Shown here: piece by piece, positions 1 through 12,333 of the stretch | How positions within the stretch are numbered: position 1 is the first letter of the stretch | Layout: each line of letters begins with the position of its first letter | Assembly: GCA_921293015.1 (NCBI GenBank) | Contig: OV121094.1 | Coordinates: 37,942,054-38,006,053 of the forward strand | Length of the DNA: 64,000 nucleotides | Reading direction: 5' to 3' | Source of the DNA: Phorcus lineatus | Lineage: Eukaryota; Mollusca; Gastropoda; Trochida; Trochidae | Translations under genes and position numbers: made by a program | Notes under the pieces: generated by a model | Seen by the model: the letters and a program-made list of their open reading frames with translations, nothing else | The model's database searches: none | Told to the model about the DNA's origin: nothing

Positions 1-527
1 GTATGTGTTTTCTACTTAAGATGATCTAAAACTGTTAAAACTTAACATAACTAAGGCAGGTCATTGATGGTCTATCTAAAACTGCTTAATCAGTGAGACG
101 ACACTTGTAAATATTAGTAACAAAGTTAAAATAAAGAAACTGTCATCAAATTATGTATCATTTTATTCTCGCCTTTTTGCGTGGAATCATAAATAAAACA
201 ACAAACATATATGGATCAAGCGGAGATTGCGGATGTAGTCGATTTGTAACAGAACGGAAACCGGTTATCATGAATGCTCAGGCGATCAGGGGTGCAACAG
301 GATATTGTGATGAAGTCGTCTGTGACTTACTGCATTTTAACAATGAACACTTTGATCTTTGTGAAGCTTACATTTTTGGTTTACTGCCTAAGTTGAGTGT
401 TACTTCAAAGTAAAATTCTGGTTCTTTGAAATGTTTTAATGTAAAACATTCTTATATACTGAAACACAGACAGCTGGTCATTTTCAAGCCTATATTTCCC
501 TCTTGCCTGTAACGAAAAAGTTGGTGT
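1..527. other. Intergenic, no gene recognised
   Basis: AT-rich sequence. A short open frame at 153-413 (86 codons) is somewhat less AT-rich than its surroundings but shows no domain, no signal peptide and no convincing splice sites; it is not called as a gene. Confidence 0.5.
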
Positions 528-972
528 GTTACAAACCATTTGGGGTATATCACAATCTGCAGATTGATTGCTCATAATCTAGGAATGCTAGGATTGCCTA
601 TATATGAAACTCAACGAGTATAGGAGTCGATTCTCAGATTGTGAAGGGCTCATAGTTCGCCTATATATCAAACTGAGATGGTATAGTGGTCGATTCTCAG
701 ATGAACCTGTCACAATATAAGACTCGACAACTATTCTCCATCATTTGGATGCATACACAAATAAAAACCTAAATAGGCTTGATAACTTTATAATGCAAAA
801 TATACTACAAGCAAGCAAATTCATAGATTTTGATTATTCCAATATTGTTCAGGTCTGACAATCTGCAAATTGTTTAAATAATCAAAGAATGAAAATAAAT
901 TCCTAGATTGTTCAAACAATCTGCAGATTGTGAGCGAACAATCTACAGATTGTGATCATTCCCAGATTGCAC
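528..972 (-). mobile_element. Foldback element, internally deleted copy (minus orientation)
   Basis: Shorter relative of the element at 33589-36111, in reverse orientation. Its left end (gtaac plus the ggggtatatcacaatctg block) matches the right end of the large copy. Its right end (ending near 972, reading gcaatctgggaatgatcac on the minus strand) matches the left end of the large copy. Between them are roughly two 63-bp repeat units (calibrated by the agattgtgaagggctca motif) and the unique spacer containing ccatcatttggatgcatac, also found near 33811-33830. The reverse-transcriptase core and the second arm are missing. Divergence by eye is roughly 10-20%, so the copy is old. Confidence 0.8.
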
Positions 973-2653
973 ACATCGTCGAATCATCCACGTACATCTG
1001 TGAAATATACTTTCAGTTCGGATATTAATATGTCAGACACTTAAAATTGACTTAGCGACTAATCCTTAACATGTTTATAACGAATGCAATTGATAATTCA
1101 CAGAAAATATTTTTTAAAAATCGTTTCCCTTTCCAATAACTTTTTCCCTCAAAGAACAATGCCTTTGACAAAACCTTTATAAACCTCAGTATATAAACGT
1201 GGGTGGACAGAAAGACCAAAAATTTACTTCAGCACGTCCCGAACCTCAAAATAAAGGAGTTGTTTTCCAGAACATATTTTATTCATTATGCACATCATTT
1301 GTAAATGCCCTTTTAAGACTCGATTCAGATATGATCGTTAGTTACATTTACCTCTGTAAATGAATGTTTGAAAAAAAACCCCAGATAAATCTCAATACTG
1401 AACTTGTATATGTCATATATTACAGTATCTTTGGTAAAACAATATTCGTTAATAGACCTATAACACCATTGTTCATGGGTCCCACTTTACTACAATAGTG
1501 TCTGTGCCAACCTCGTCTGTGTAAAGGTACTCCCTCATCTCTGGTAACGAATTATCATTTTGTTATTAGACAGATACAGTTTATGACTACCTATCAAAAC
1601 ATTCTATGGAATTAATTAGCATCGCACAAAGGGGAACGGATATATAAATCTTTATTGAAAACTGATTAATTACTGAGATGATGTCTAACGTACTTTCAAT
1701 ATATATTGACGTCTAGGAAGATATCAACACAAATAAAAGTGCTTCTATACTTTTCCTAGAATAGTAAATAAAAGTGTTTACAATGGTTTTGAGAATATGA
1801 AAATTATAGAAACATTGGATTCGAATAAGCAACATTGACATTATCTACAACAGTACCAGCAACATATGAAGATGTTATAAATAATTAACGCTTATTTTTA
1901 TACAATGTTAGGAAAAACAATTCTAATGTTTTTCTATGAAGTTCATGCTTGTATTATGGGCCAGGCGCTTCTTACTGAAAACATTGTCTGCCTGTCTGTC
2001 TCTCATTGAGGGTATCAACCAAAGAAATAATCATACGTCTACAGTAGCACAGCCCTCATTTAACCAACTACCTTATCGTGGTGTTGAGACTGCGTCAGCA
2101 GAACCAAGCGGAACAAAGCATGGTTAAAGTTAACACAAAATCTTTTTGGTTTTAACTCCTTGTGGTTTTCTCACTATATCTTTCTTCCCTTTTATGATCG
2201 ACTCACTCTCTTTTGGGTTGCAACATCCACGTTGGTTGTTTTTTTTGACAACGATATATCTACTATTCTGATTCTAAAAACACACTATATTTTTATTTAA
2301 ACTTCCCCTTTGGGAAGTTTTCTGTTTGAGAAGTCTCATTAGAATAAATAAAGATAAGAATGTCAAAAGATTGGTTAATTATCCTTTAGCAAAAGGTCAT
2401 GGTCTCTATAAAAAAAAGTATCTGTCACATGATCAGACGTAAAAAGATTACAAGTCAAGTATGTTTCGGTATCATTAACATCATTCTAATGAGACAGAAA
2501 CAGGCAAGGTTAGTAATCTCGATATCATATGATGTCATTTTGAAAATAGGATTTGATAAGTAATACTGCTTCACAACTCACCTGATTACTTCATTCACTG
2601 ATTATTTTCGGAATAATACCGTTAACAATACACCAATGTGTATGTCGTATATG
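973..2653. other. Intergenic, no gene recognised
   Basis: AT-rich. The open frame at 1936-2127 (63 codons) has no recognisable domain. No RNA gene or repeat array seen. Confidence 0.5.
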
Positions 2654-2784
2654 ACCAGTATTTGTCATATATATGTCTTTTGGACATGAAAAGTTAAGAT
2701 TTGATTTTATATCAACTTATATGACCTTTAGGTCTGTATCAAAGGTAAATAATATGTTATGAAAATCACAGAGTGGCTCTTTAA
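2654..2784 (+). mobile_element. Solo right end of the TTAA-bounded element
   Basis: About 130 bp closely matching 36152-36280, the right end of the large composite element. It starts at accagtatttgt and ends in an inverted-repeat tip with one difference (tcacAgagtggctctttaa), closing with TTAA. No matching left tip was found in the window upstream, so this is a truncated copy or a solo end. Confidence 0.75.
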
Positions 2785-5700
2785 AAAAAGTTAACAATGG
2801 CCTGGAAACCAAGGCATTGTGAAAATGTGAAAATGTGAAACCATGGTAGATGCTTGCTTTTTTTTACCTGTATATGTTGTATAACTCGCGATGGCGTTAT
2901 CAATGATGAATGACTGAGTTAAGCGAAAAAGGTTTTGACTTGATCTGCATATTTCGTAGATTTGGATGTAAAGGCTATATCCGATAGAGCTGACGGGAAA
3001 AGACAAAGTGACAACATATCTTTGAAAATACTACAATTTGGCCCAGCGTCTATCTGACAATCGTTTCAACTTAGGTGCCACTACCATGAGCACAAGGACT
3101 TCGTTTAGCGTGACTAACCGGGTTACTGAAACACCCAAACAACCACACCTCCATGACATATTGAGTCAAACATAATACATGTTAAATCCGCGAGATATTT
3201 TAGCAAGGTCATTAGGTAATTGAGGCAGAGGCAATGCTCCTGTACATACTCAGAAGGAAAGTCTATTTCAATTTAAACAGAAGACTCTTAATGAAGGATA
3301 TATTCATTGATCAATTGCTCATATACCGTACACAAAACGATTTGACTCAAGTAAATATGATGCATGAATCACAAACAAATTGAAGCCATAAAATTAATTA
3401 TTGCTTAACACCGAATTCGATCGGAAAAAACAATATTGAAAGTGCGTTTTTGAACTGGAAGGTCGTATGTATGATTAGATCACATTTTGACAAAGTCTTG
3501 ATTTATCTTATTGCCACCATTCAGCTCTGGTGAGCAAATTAAGCAAGCATTGTGATCGAAAAGCAGCTTTAGTCAATGGAACGGGATGTGGCAGTGTGTC
3601 CAACACGCTTTGTCAAACGTGAAAACATCACACATGAAATATGCATACCTTAGTGTTCCTGTACTCTACGTTATGAAGTGAAATGGAATTGTTAAGCTGA
3701 TAATGGGGAACGGATTGCAATAATCAGTTGAGATATTTTTATGTGTGTATTTTTATGTGTGTATTAATATAAAGCATAAAAACGCAGAATTATTTTCAAA
3801 AGCTTATTTTAAAATACTCGTTTACCACTGAATCACTGCATGATTTACGGACATTACCGAAGTTTTCTAAAGCTTCGGCCAGGAAGATGTTGAAGGTGGA
3901 GGGTGGAGCTAATACATGGGTCAGTGGTCAAGTGTGAGATGGAATCAGAGAAAATGGGCAAGAGGGGCACAAACAATTTAACAAATGATCTACAATTTCA
4001 TGACAAATATTTCTGAGAATGTTGGTTTTGTTTGAACTGCACTTCTAAATAGTTGTTTTCGACCAGGCTTTAGCAACTGAAGTTTCCTCTCTTGAGTTTT
4101 CCATATAGACCTCAATAACTTGTTTAATCTTCACCGATATCGCACAAATTTGAAATATATGAAAACGATTTTTTTCTATTTGATCAATCAGCGATATAAA
4201 CCTCCTTGGCTTGGAACCAGTTTTTGTAAGAGACAAATAATCATTCTAAAATTGATGAAAATTGGTTTTTCACAAACATTTTACTACAGGAATTAAAGGG
4301 CAAATTAATTTACACAAGTTTAAAAGATTTACTTATCACCTTGCCCGACACAGTGAATGGTTAATGAAATAAAAGCAGTTGGTTATATGATGGTCATTTC
4401 ATACTTTTAAATGTTAAACATTTAATCAAATGTTAATTTGGATGTGCTTAAAAATGCTTCCTGTATGAAATAAATTATGTGCTATGATTTTTCCTTTAGT
4501 GCTAATCCTCACCGTACGTACCAGCTGTTTGCTTTTGGAACAAGTCCTTCAGATCTATTTGTCAAATGAAACTGCATGATCCCAAGGTCCTATTGTTTCC
4601 TTTGCACTGTTCTTAATATTTTCTTATGACCATGAAAGTTTTGTTTTGGTGTCCAAATAATATTTGTTTGGTACGTTAATATTGACGTTACATTACTTTT
4701 GGCATTCTTTATTCGCTAATGGCGTTCATAAGAATAGGAAAAGTTGTCCTTTAGGCCAGTTTTGCTTAATCTTAGTTACACGGTAACTAAAGACGCTGGT
4801 TCACTTTCTTATACAATATGTTAAAGTATTACTCTCACGTGTGAGATACCGCAATGTAATACTTATACGGGGATATTACAACAATGTAACACCGTAACGT
4901 ATGTCGCGATTACGTGTTTTTATGACCTTAAATTACTATCAGCCTTATTCAATGAAATTTGGTTTAAACGCACTATCGGCTCTCTAATGACGCATTACTA
5001 AACTTTCTACTATTATTTTTTTTCTTTTCATGAGCATGTGAATGATATGGGATCAAACTTGCTTTCACTCGTTTTATAAAATCCATCATTAACTCGTTTT
5101 ATAAAAATAGTATGAAATGGAAGGTCGTTTTTGTAACCTGGACGCATTAAAAGAGTGTGTAGATGTCGCAGTTGAGCACCAAAACAAATTCACAGGAATA
5201 GTTAGCATTCTTGTAACACGTGATTGTTAATAATTCAATCATACATAAGACTGTATGCCGTTACTGCAGACTGATGTAACTATAATTGCGCAGTTGCATG
5301 AGTTGGTCAGGGTGAATTTAAGCATTGGGTTCCATTTGTTCATAGAATGAAAACATAAGACTAATTATGTGAACAGACATCATTTTACTTACAAAGGCAA
5401 CAATTACTAAATGGCCGATATAAACCAAAAGCGACATAATGATATTGTAAGTAATGAGAGTCTCTCTAAAAGACGTTGAATATTCATAATCTGATTTCCT
5501 ACCAGACTTATGTTATCACCACACAAGACAGTTTATGTTTTCAATACATCAGTCTCACGACTATAGCTAGATTGTATTCTATTCTGGTAGTGCCTGTGTC
5601 GATGTCACGCAGTCACATGAACTTGCTTCATTGGGGCGTACCCGAAAATATATCAGGGATGTCCCTGATTTTCACTAGTGAACGTCCATATGATGAATTC

Positions 5701-8167
5701 ATAGTGAATATTGGGGCGATCTTTCCATTTTTTGTTAAGTATGTTATTAAATGAACAGCAGTTATACATGGTTTTCTATGAGAGTTTTATGGGTTTTATG
5801 GGTGTCAACACGTTCTAGAGATGTCCTAACATAATTATATCTACATTTGTTTCCATTCAAAGTATCATTCGGTTGCATTAAGTCATCGAAGTGATTAATA
5901 AGACGTAAGCCTCGATTGGAAAGCCAAACACAATGACACCACGTTTTTCATGTGCAATGTAAAGTAAATCGGTTTTGTCACTAATTTCAAAATATTGGCT
6001 GAAAGTGTTTATTATTATAGTGTTTATAACTCCAAGAGCCATGCATGATGATAAGTTTGAAATAGGGGATGATTCTTCCTCAAAATCCAAGATGAAGGGA
6101 TGATAAGCTGAACAAGTTACATCATGCTCAAACAAATTCGTCGGTATCACCAGGCATAAACATGATCTGATTGAATGAAAGACGAGTCATAAAATGATTC
6201 ATAAATAGTGTAGATAAATTCACAGGAAACTGAAAATATCCCCTTGTCCTATACTAACATAATTAAATGCTGACGACCGCCAAAGTCAAAGTCCGTTGTC
6301 AAAGTAACGGAAGTAACTCTTATTTGCCAATTCTAATCAAGAAGTTCAACATTTTCAGATAGATAAACATAATTTATAATATTAACCGATAAAGGCAAAA
6401 AAAAACCTCTAACGTTACCATTAGTTATCAGATAAATATTTCGTCATTGTAAATCTTATGCAACTGTGTACCATTAACAAGTAAACTAATTTTTATTTCA
6501 AATTCTGCTGTTTGGCGATGAAACCGCTTATACCATTAGGTCCAATCGATGTATCGGTGAGGTTCCCGGCAAAGATGAGTACATTGACAAGAAACCTTTT
6601 GGATGATATGTGAGAATGTGTCCAAAATTAATCTTAAATCAAATTAAGCCTTTCGTGAAGCTTATCCTTATTTATAAGGATGGGTTAAACTTGAAACACA
6701 TACATCCATGGACAGAGGCACAGTCGATGTACTGACAGTAGTGACACCAAAGAAGGCGAAGACTGTTCCTTCAGCAAGAAAGTATGTGACCTCGGTATTC
6801 CTGGGTTCTTGTTGTGTTCCCATTGTGGACTACCTCCAAAGGTTTAAATAATTAACGTAACATTCTATGCATCATCTATAAGGAAATTAAAGCAAGACAT
6901 AATAGGGAGAGACGAAGAGAATTTAACATGGTTGTAATTTTCTGACAGGACAATGAGACAGTATATACATTAACTGTTGCTATGTACACACTCCCTAACT
7001 ATGGACTTTTCCCTCATCTTCAATTTTCATTTTCTAACATTTTTCAGCATTTCTCCCACTTGCATAATTGACTTTATTCAGAATTCTATTTCCTAAAGAA
7101 ATGTTGTCCATGCAGGCATTTTCGGTCTAAAGATGACGTCATTGCCGCCTTGAATTTGTCAAAGAATTCCACATTCTTTTTTGCAGTCCCTGCAACTTCG
7201 AATGCCAAAGATTTTGTATCTAAGAAGGACATTCTTGAAAAATGAATTTATTCATTTCGAATTCCTTCTTTCTGCTTGACTCACTATTTGCGAAAAATGA
7301 CCTCGTATGCATGATGCGGATGAAGGATGCAAATGATTCTGCAAGATGATATATATGCACAGCAATACTTACATTGATAATCTTGACAATTTGTGTTCAC
7401 GGAATGTGTAAACAATTCGGTAATATTCAAATACATAAAATGCCAATGAGTAATATGAACCACCAAAGTCATATCAATGACTAGACCTGAAACGTTTAAA
7501 CTATTACATCGTTACATATATATATCATATGGACACAAAAAAAAAACATTTAAAAAATGCGCGGTTAAACTTGTAATGGCCGAATTTGATTAAAATGTGT
7601 AGCTTCATTCTGTTTACAGCTACTTTATTTTTAATGGACCACCAGCAGTTGTATTGCTATTTTCTCGGATCTGTATCAATTTCAGGTATGATGTGCTTGG
7701 TTTTGGTTTATCAAAATATCGACCTGTAAAGATGTCTGGGCTTAAAGGGACATAACTGAGCGTCATGGTAGGGTTTTGTCATTAAAAAATCAATATAGCA
7801 GCTACAAATATGTGAAGAAAATGTTCATTGTATGTAAATATTTGTCAATTTAAATAAAATATTACTTTGTATAGCACGTATTCACTTTCTAAAATTATAC
7901 AGTGTTTTTCATGGTATTGTAAGGTTCATGTGTACTTGAGTTCATGGGTACATGAGTTCTATTCGATATCTTTGGTTTTTAAAACTCTTTCCCAAGGTTA
8001 GTTGTTTCTGCACAACGTTACATTTGTTTACTTCATTCCTTTCATTAACGCTTCATTAATTTGATGATAAGTTAATATCATCAATAAACTTACATTATGT
8101 TTATAACATGAGCGATGATAACAAGGCTTAAAGAACCATTTAAAACAGAAATATGTTGTTTTATAGA
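2785..8167. other. Long intergenic stretch, no gene recognised
   Basis: AT-rich; all open frames are short and featureless. Minor structures: an 8-bp-arm inverted repeat ATCAGGGA/TCCCTGAT at 5652-5669 next to the 12-bp palindrome TTCACTAGTGAA at 5671-5682, and a full CRE palindrome TGACGTCA at 7134-7141. Confidence 0.5.
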
Positions 8168-8173
8168 TTTAAT
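8168..8173 (-). terminator. Possible polyadenylation signal (ATTAAA) of the receptor gene
   Basis: ATTAAA on the minus strand, about 100 bases after the receptor stop codon. No canonical AATAAA was seen in the first few hundred bases downstream. In AT-rich DNA this hexamer is common, so the call rests mainly on position. Confidence 0.3.
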
Positions 8174-8272
8174 CAAAGCAATACCGATGATATAACAAAA
8201 GTGGTACTTAACAAACTATTCAAACTCTCAACAACATAAATGGCAAAATAGTCAACAATACAAACAATGCTA

Positions 8273-9577
8273 TTACGATTCGCAGTGAAATATCTTTCTC
8301 AGTTCAACTCTGAATGCGTTGTTCATGAAAGCGTAGATTATTGGGTTTACAACGTTGTATATGAAGTACATATAGAAAAACACTACGTTCATTCCTATGA
8401 ATTTGTGGACCATCAGCCAGGCAGGTGAGAAAGCAAGTATAAATACAAGTGTCACTACAAACAACATAGCAGCTGTTTTGATGTTGGCTATCCTCATGCG
8501 TTCAAGGCGGGCACGGGATGAATTGGCTTGGCTATTGTTAGTATTCTCAGCAACAAGGTTCTCATCAGGTCGAGTCTTCAGACTTTCCCCGTTTGTAGTT
8601 GAATGATTCAGCTCCAGAGCAACAGTCACTTCAGACTGTTCATTGTCAAGGTTCTGCGCGTCCCACATCAGGCAACAGTTGTGGCTTTTAATCCGCAGTC
8701 GTTTCTGCCTCTGAGATATTACTGATTTGTAAATGAGACTGTAAAGGATGAACACTACCACGCAGCAGATGAGGAAGAATCCCGAGTAAAGCTTCTGGTA
8801 CACCATGAAGAAAACAGGATCAATCGTTGTGTTCCGAGTGATGCATTGACCGGTATACAGCTCGATCAACTTCACAGGAGCAGTAGGCTTTGGTTCCAAG
8901 GTAGCATTGTGAACATGGCCATGAGTGAAGGTATAGTTTCCTTTAGATGCATCTGTTGGTTTCAGATGGCCATACATGTAACCAGTGACATTCAGATCAG
9001 TGCGTGCTGTGATTTCAACAATCGGGCTGAGAGTAGCATTGATGTGGTTATCTGGGTGTACCTGCTTGAAAACACTGTAATGCACACAGGCAATTCCTCC
9101 AAGTGCTAGGGCAAATGCCGAGAGGCACCCGACTATTATTCGAGCTCTTTTGATTGTCATTAGGTGCAGAAAGGGGTGGCAGATACAAAGATACCTATCA
9201 ACAGCAATGGCAACCATAATGAAAGCCGAGAAAGGAATTGTGGTGGTAATAAGGAAATGATATATCTTGCACGCAGCGTCATACTTAACATAGAAATGAA
9301 GATACTCAACAGCAATAGTGTAAGGTATAGTCACAAGACATGTGATGAAGTCGACACCTGCTAATGCCAGGATGAATATTGTAGATGTTAGTTTGTTTTT
9401 TAGATTGGAAAATACATAGAACGCTATTGCATTGCCTATGGTTCCAGTAATGGCAAAGACAGACAGGATTCCAACCACAGCATAAACCTGTGCCATGTCT
9501 TCTTCATCTGGATTGGTGTGGTTCAAGGTGGAGTTGTCCATCTTGATGGTCCGGGTGGTGTCGTTTGCAGAGAGCAT
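8273..9577 (-). CDS. Class A (rhodopsin-like) G-protein-coupled receptor, peptide-receptor-like, ligand unknown
   Basis: 434 aa from the preferred ATG; the seven-helix body is intronless. Seen: three N-glycosylation sequons in the N-terminus (N5, N15, N19); TM1 with N49; TM2 with the LAxxD motif (D76); extracellular Cys103; DRY at 127-129 followed by LCICHP; NPIIY at 411-415 in TM7; a tail of only about 15 residues ending in a Cys-containing HCES, a possible palmitoylation site. Extracellular loop 2 is very long (about 165-260), with five more sequons (N180, N196, N214, N224, N249) and the partner Cys245. Intracellular loop 3 is about 75 residues, basic at both ends. Oddities: no Trp at the usual TM4 position, no Pro in TM5, and TM6 reads AFSPAW where CWxP is usual, so the toggle Trp is Phe. 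It should be a plasma-membrane receptor signalling through G proteins; peptide-type ligand is inference. A longer frame opens at 9691, but its first 38 codons include a splice acceptor and are probably intron. Confident in the superfamily, not the subfamily. Confidence 0.93.
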   Translation of the reverse strand: MLSANDTTRTIKMDNSTLNHTNPDEEDMAQVYAVVGILSVFAITGTIGNAIAFYVFSNLKNKLTSTIFILALAGVDFITCLVTIPYTIAVEYLHFYVKYDAACKIYHFLITTTIPFSAFIMVAIAVDRYLCICHPFLHLMTIKRARIIVGCLSAFALALGGIACVHYSVFKQVHPDNHINATLSPIVEITARTDLNVTGYMYGHLKPTDASKGNYTFTHGHVHNATLEPKPTAPVKLIELYTGQCITRNTTIDPVFFMVYQKLYSGFFLICCVVVFILYSLIYKSVISQRQKRLRIKSHNCCLMWDAQNLDNEQSEVTVALELNHSTTNGESLKTRPDENLVAENTNNSQANSSRARLERMRIANIKTAAMLFVVTLVFILAFSPAWLMVHKFIGMNVVFFYMYFIYNVVNPIIYAFMNNAFRVELRKIFHCES

Positions 9578-9585
9578 TGTGGAGA

Positions 9586-9620
9586 CTGTCTGAAACAACA
9601 TGAGACAGACAATAGTTTTA
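9586..9620 (-). other. Predicted 3' splice site upstream of the receptor ATG
   Basis: On the minus strand a pyrimidine-rich stretch ends in tgttgtttcag, with the last intron base at 9590, 13 bases upstream of the ATG at 9577. A longer T-rich run lies further upstream at about 9633-9642. This fits a short 5'-UTR segment joined to a distant leader exon, a common arrangement for single-coding-exon GPCRs. The leader exon and promoter were not identified; several donor-like GTRAGT sites exist upstream on this strand, but nothing selects among them. Confidence 0.6.
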
Positions 9621-10606
9621 CAAATATGATTTTGAAAAAAAAATGAAATAATGATCGTTAGCATGTCATAGAAAAATACAACTATGGGCAACGTTCATTT
9701 TGGGAGAGAAAAACAACGAATTTATATACATGAATTAAGTAATTTTGTTTCAAAGACACGGTACTCTTCACTAGTTAGTAGATATTCATTTAAACTTGTT
9801 AAGCATGGAGAATATTTGTTATTATTAACAATATATTTGTTTGGTCAATCTAAAACATCAAATAAAGGAAAGATCAGAAAGATTAACATCCTGTGAGTAT
9901 AAGTCTAAATATATTTCTCTCCACTTGATATCTAAATGTTGACACTCAACCTTCAACGCATCATAGCTTATAAAAAATTGATTATTCATTATGACATACA
10001 TGCAAAATACAACAAGCCATGCAAAACAAAAACGACAGGCACGTCTTCGTCGCGATCGAATCACTGTATGTTTCCTTGTCCTCGGGCTGTTTTTGCATTT
10101 GTGCAATACTCAGTAATCATTCCACAGTGCATTCTCATCCAACGTTATTGAGAGGCAGATTGTCAAGGTAACAGTTGTCAGTAAATAGTCCAAAACTTGC
10201 ATCTTCTGCATATAGAAGTGTACTCATGGTTTGGAAATGATGGCATTGTGACAGATAACCATATATAGCTCCTGGGTTGCATACGTTGAAGGAGTTGAGA
10301 ATGTAAACAGGAGTGTTTGTCCATTTACTAGGGAAATACTGTGTATGGCGCTTTGAGTATGCCCTTGTGATGTAAGTATAAGTATCCTCATTATTATTTT
10401 ATCTTATTTTAAATCTTCGTTAGCGGATTTCAATGATTAATAGAAAGGGTTATTATGTCAGTCATTCAATTAATATCGTCAAATTGGAATACCTGATGCA
10501 ACCGTATTGTAAGCGAAACATGGAAATGAAAACAAAACACTTGAAGATCTGAATGATATCTCATAGCTTCGAAGGTTTTTGAATATATGTGTCGACTGAA
10601 TGTAGT
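9621..10606. other. Upstream flank of the receptor gene, no exon identified
   Basis: Probably intron or 5' flank of the receptor. Open frames on both strands between about 9684 and 10151 are short, overlapping and without domains. No TATA box at a sensible distance was recognised. Confidence 0.45.
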
Positions 10607-10681
10607 CCTACTCTCCCAGCAGAGGTAGCTCCGTCGTTGTATAGGAATTTATGACGGAGCTATCTCTATTGGGAGAGAATG
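10607..10681. mobile_element. 75-bp hairpin MITE-like element
   Basis: Two 25-base arms (10611-10635 and 10653-10677) are inverted copies with 3 mismatches around a 17-base loop; the arm reads ctctcccagcagaggtagct at its tip. The nonamer GAATGTAGT flanks it directly at 10598-10606 and 10682-10690, consistent with a 9-bp target duplication. The arm tip resembles the termini of the longer element at 31117-31394, so this may be a minimal derivative of that family. Confidence 0.65.
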
Positions 10682-10699
10682 GAATGTAGTAGGTAAGTA

Positions 10700-12333
10700 T
10701 TTGCATCTCTGTTATCATAGTGTCATGATTAACGGTGACATTTCAGTGACTATATTGCAATGCCCATTGTCAGGGCAGCCGAGATAATGAGAAATGAAGC
10801 TGATTAAGTATTGATACCCCCTTAATATACCTTGAAATGGACAAATCAGTGTCGACTACATTTTCGGGGTTGATAACAATAAATTTTAAAACCTGACAAT
10901 GACGATCCGTCATGTGTATTATTAATAGTACTGTTATGAGTTGGAGCTGGCTTTCCAATGTTGATATTAATAACGTGTCCTTCTTATCCATGGCATTCCA
11001 ATTTCGACTGAGTTAAGGTGCTTGGCGATGAAATTCTGGTGTTCATGTCGACAATGGAAAGTTCACGCTAACATTTCAGAGTTAGTACTTGTAAGAAGTA
11101 GAGAGTCAAGAGCTACATTGCAGGGTAAACGTCAACTAGTTTAAGAGGGTTTGATGATGACATTCCAGTATTATAGGGCCAGTACCGCGTTTTACAGCCC
11201 AGCGACTCTATGTCTATGCTTAGCATTATGTCATTGCACTGATCACAAAACAAAGCTGATTGAAATCAAGTGTCCATACACATTGAGCCTGAAATCTTCA
11301 AAGGAAGCAGCTTAAGCTAAAGGTTGCAATGTTAATTACAATGAGTGGCAAATATCAGACAAATCAGTGTACTATGCTAAAATACACTCATAAAAAGAGA
11401 AACATAAATAATGAATGTGTGGTGTTTGACAGTCAAGGCCCTGAACTTAAGAAACTTAAGAAAAGTCTGGTTTAATGATGAATAACACTTCATCGGTATT
11501 TGATTGAAAATAGCGTGTCATAATACTGTTTAGTGTTTGGAAAATGAACATCAACCCCCATTTACATTCAAATAGTGAACAGATTTGGTTGAGGAAGGGG
11601 CATTGTGTGAATGCCAATAGCATTTCCCCGGTGATTTAATTCAAAACTGGTTATGGGGACTTTGACAAAAACTAGGTACATCCTCGAATGTCAACTGACG
11701 TCGACTATTGTCCGACAGGAGCAGTTGTGCAGGCATTATACACATGTGGTTTGCGTCTTGGTCTCTTACGTTGCCAATTCAAACGTTTGAAACGTTTCAA
11801 ATGTGAATCTTGCAATGACCTTTATATGCACCAGATTTGACCAAAATAGAACAATTGAAAAAATCTCGTTTGACATTCACGTCAACGTTCAATCACATCT
11901 GAGTATCTCCGAATAACCGTCACATTGGATTGAAAATAGGGAAGACATTCGTAAAGATATTTCATTGAATTATTTAATCCTTGCCAAAAGAATGCCAATA
12001 ACTCATTGTTGTAAATGTTTGCCAAACAGAGTACTGACTTTGAAGCCACCTTGTGGACTTATGATAATAGAATCACGCCAACAAAAGTTACGCTCGTGTT
12101 GGGGAACTCTTTGTCTGTTCACATGTGAATTTTCCCCTCTACCCCTTAAATTACAATATACATTTCATGTGGAGGTTTAACGATAAATTCTTTGAAAAGT
12201 GAATATTGCGTTTCCTTTTTTTAAAGAGTGTGTCAGTGTTAATGCCAACATGAAGTTGAGAATGGACAATGATTGTTGATGTTGACGCGATATAGTGGTT
12301 CGATGATATAAAAAAAATCATGTGCACAGTCAG
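10700..12333 (+). repeat. Degenerate flank of the 44-bp repeat field
   Basis: Scattered decayed relatives of the 44-bp minisatellite unit. The clearest is at about 11124-11170 (gtcaactag then gatgatgacattccagt); weaker ones lie near 11047-11095, 11690-11715 and 12235-12290. Otherwise AT-rich with no gene; the open frame at 11965-12180 has no recognisable domain. Confidence 0.45.

Noticed and set aside
153-413. 86-codon frame near the window start
   Set aside because: No domain, no signal peptide and no supporting splice or promoter signal; kept only as intergenic.
9578-9691. N-terminal extension of the receptor open frame with a hydrophobic start
   Set aside because: A splice acceptor lies inside it, and the residues are typical of AT-rich intron translated by chance.
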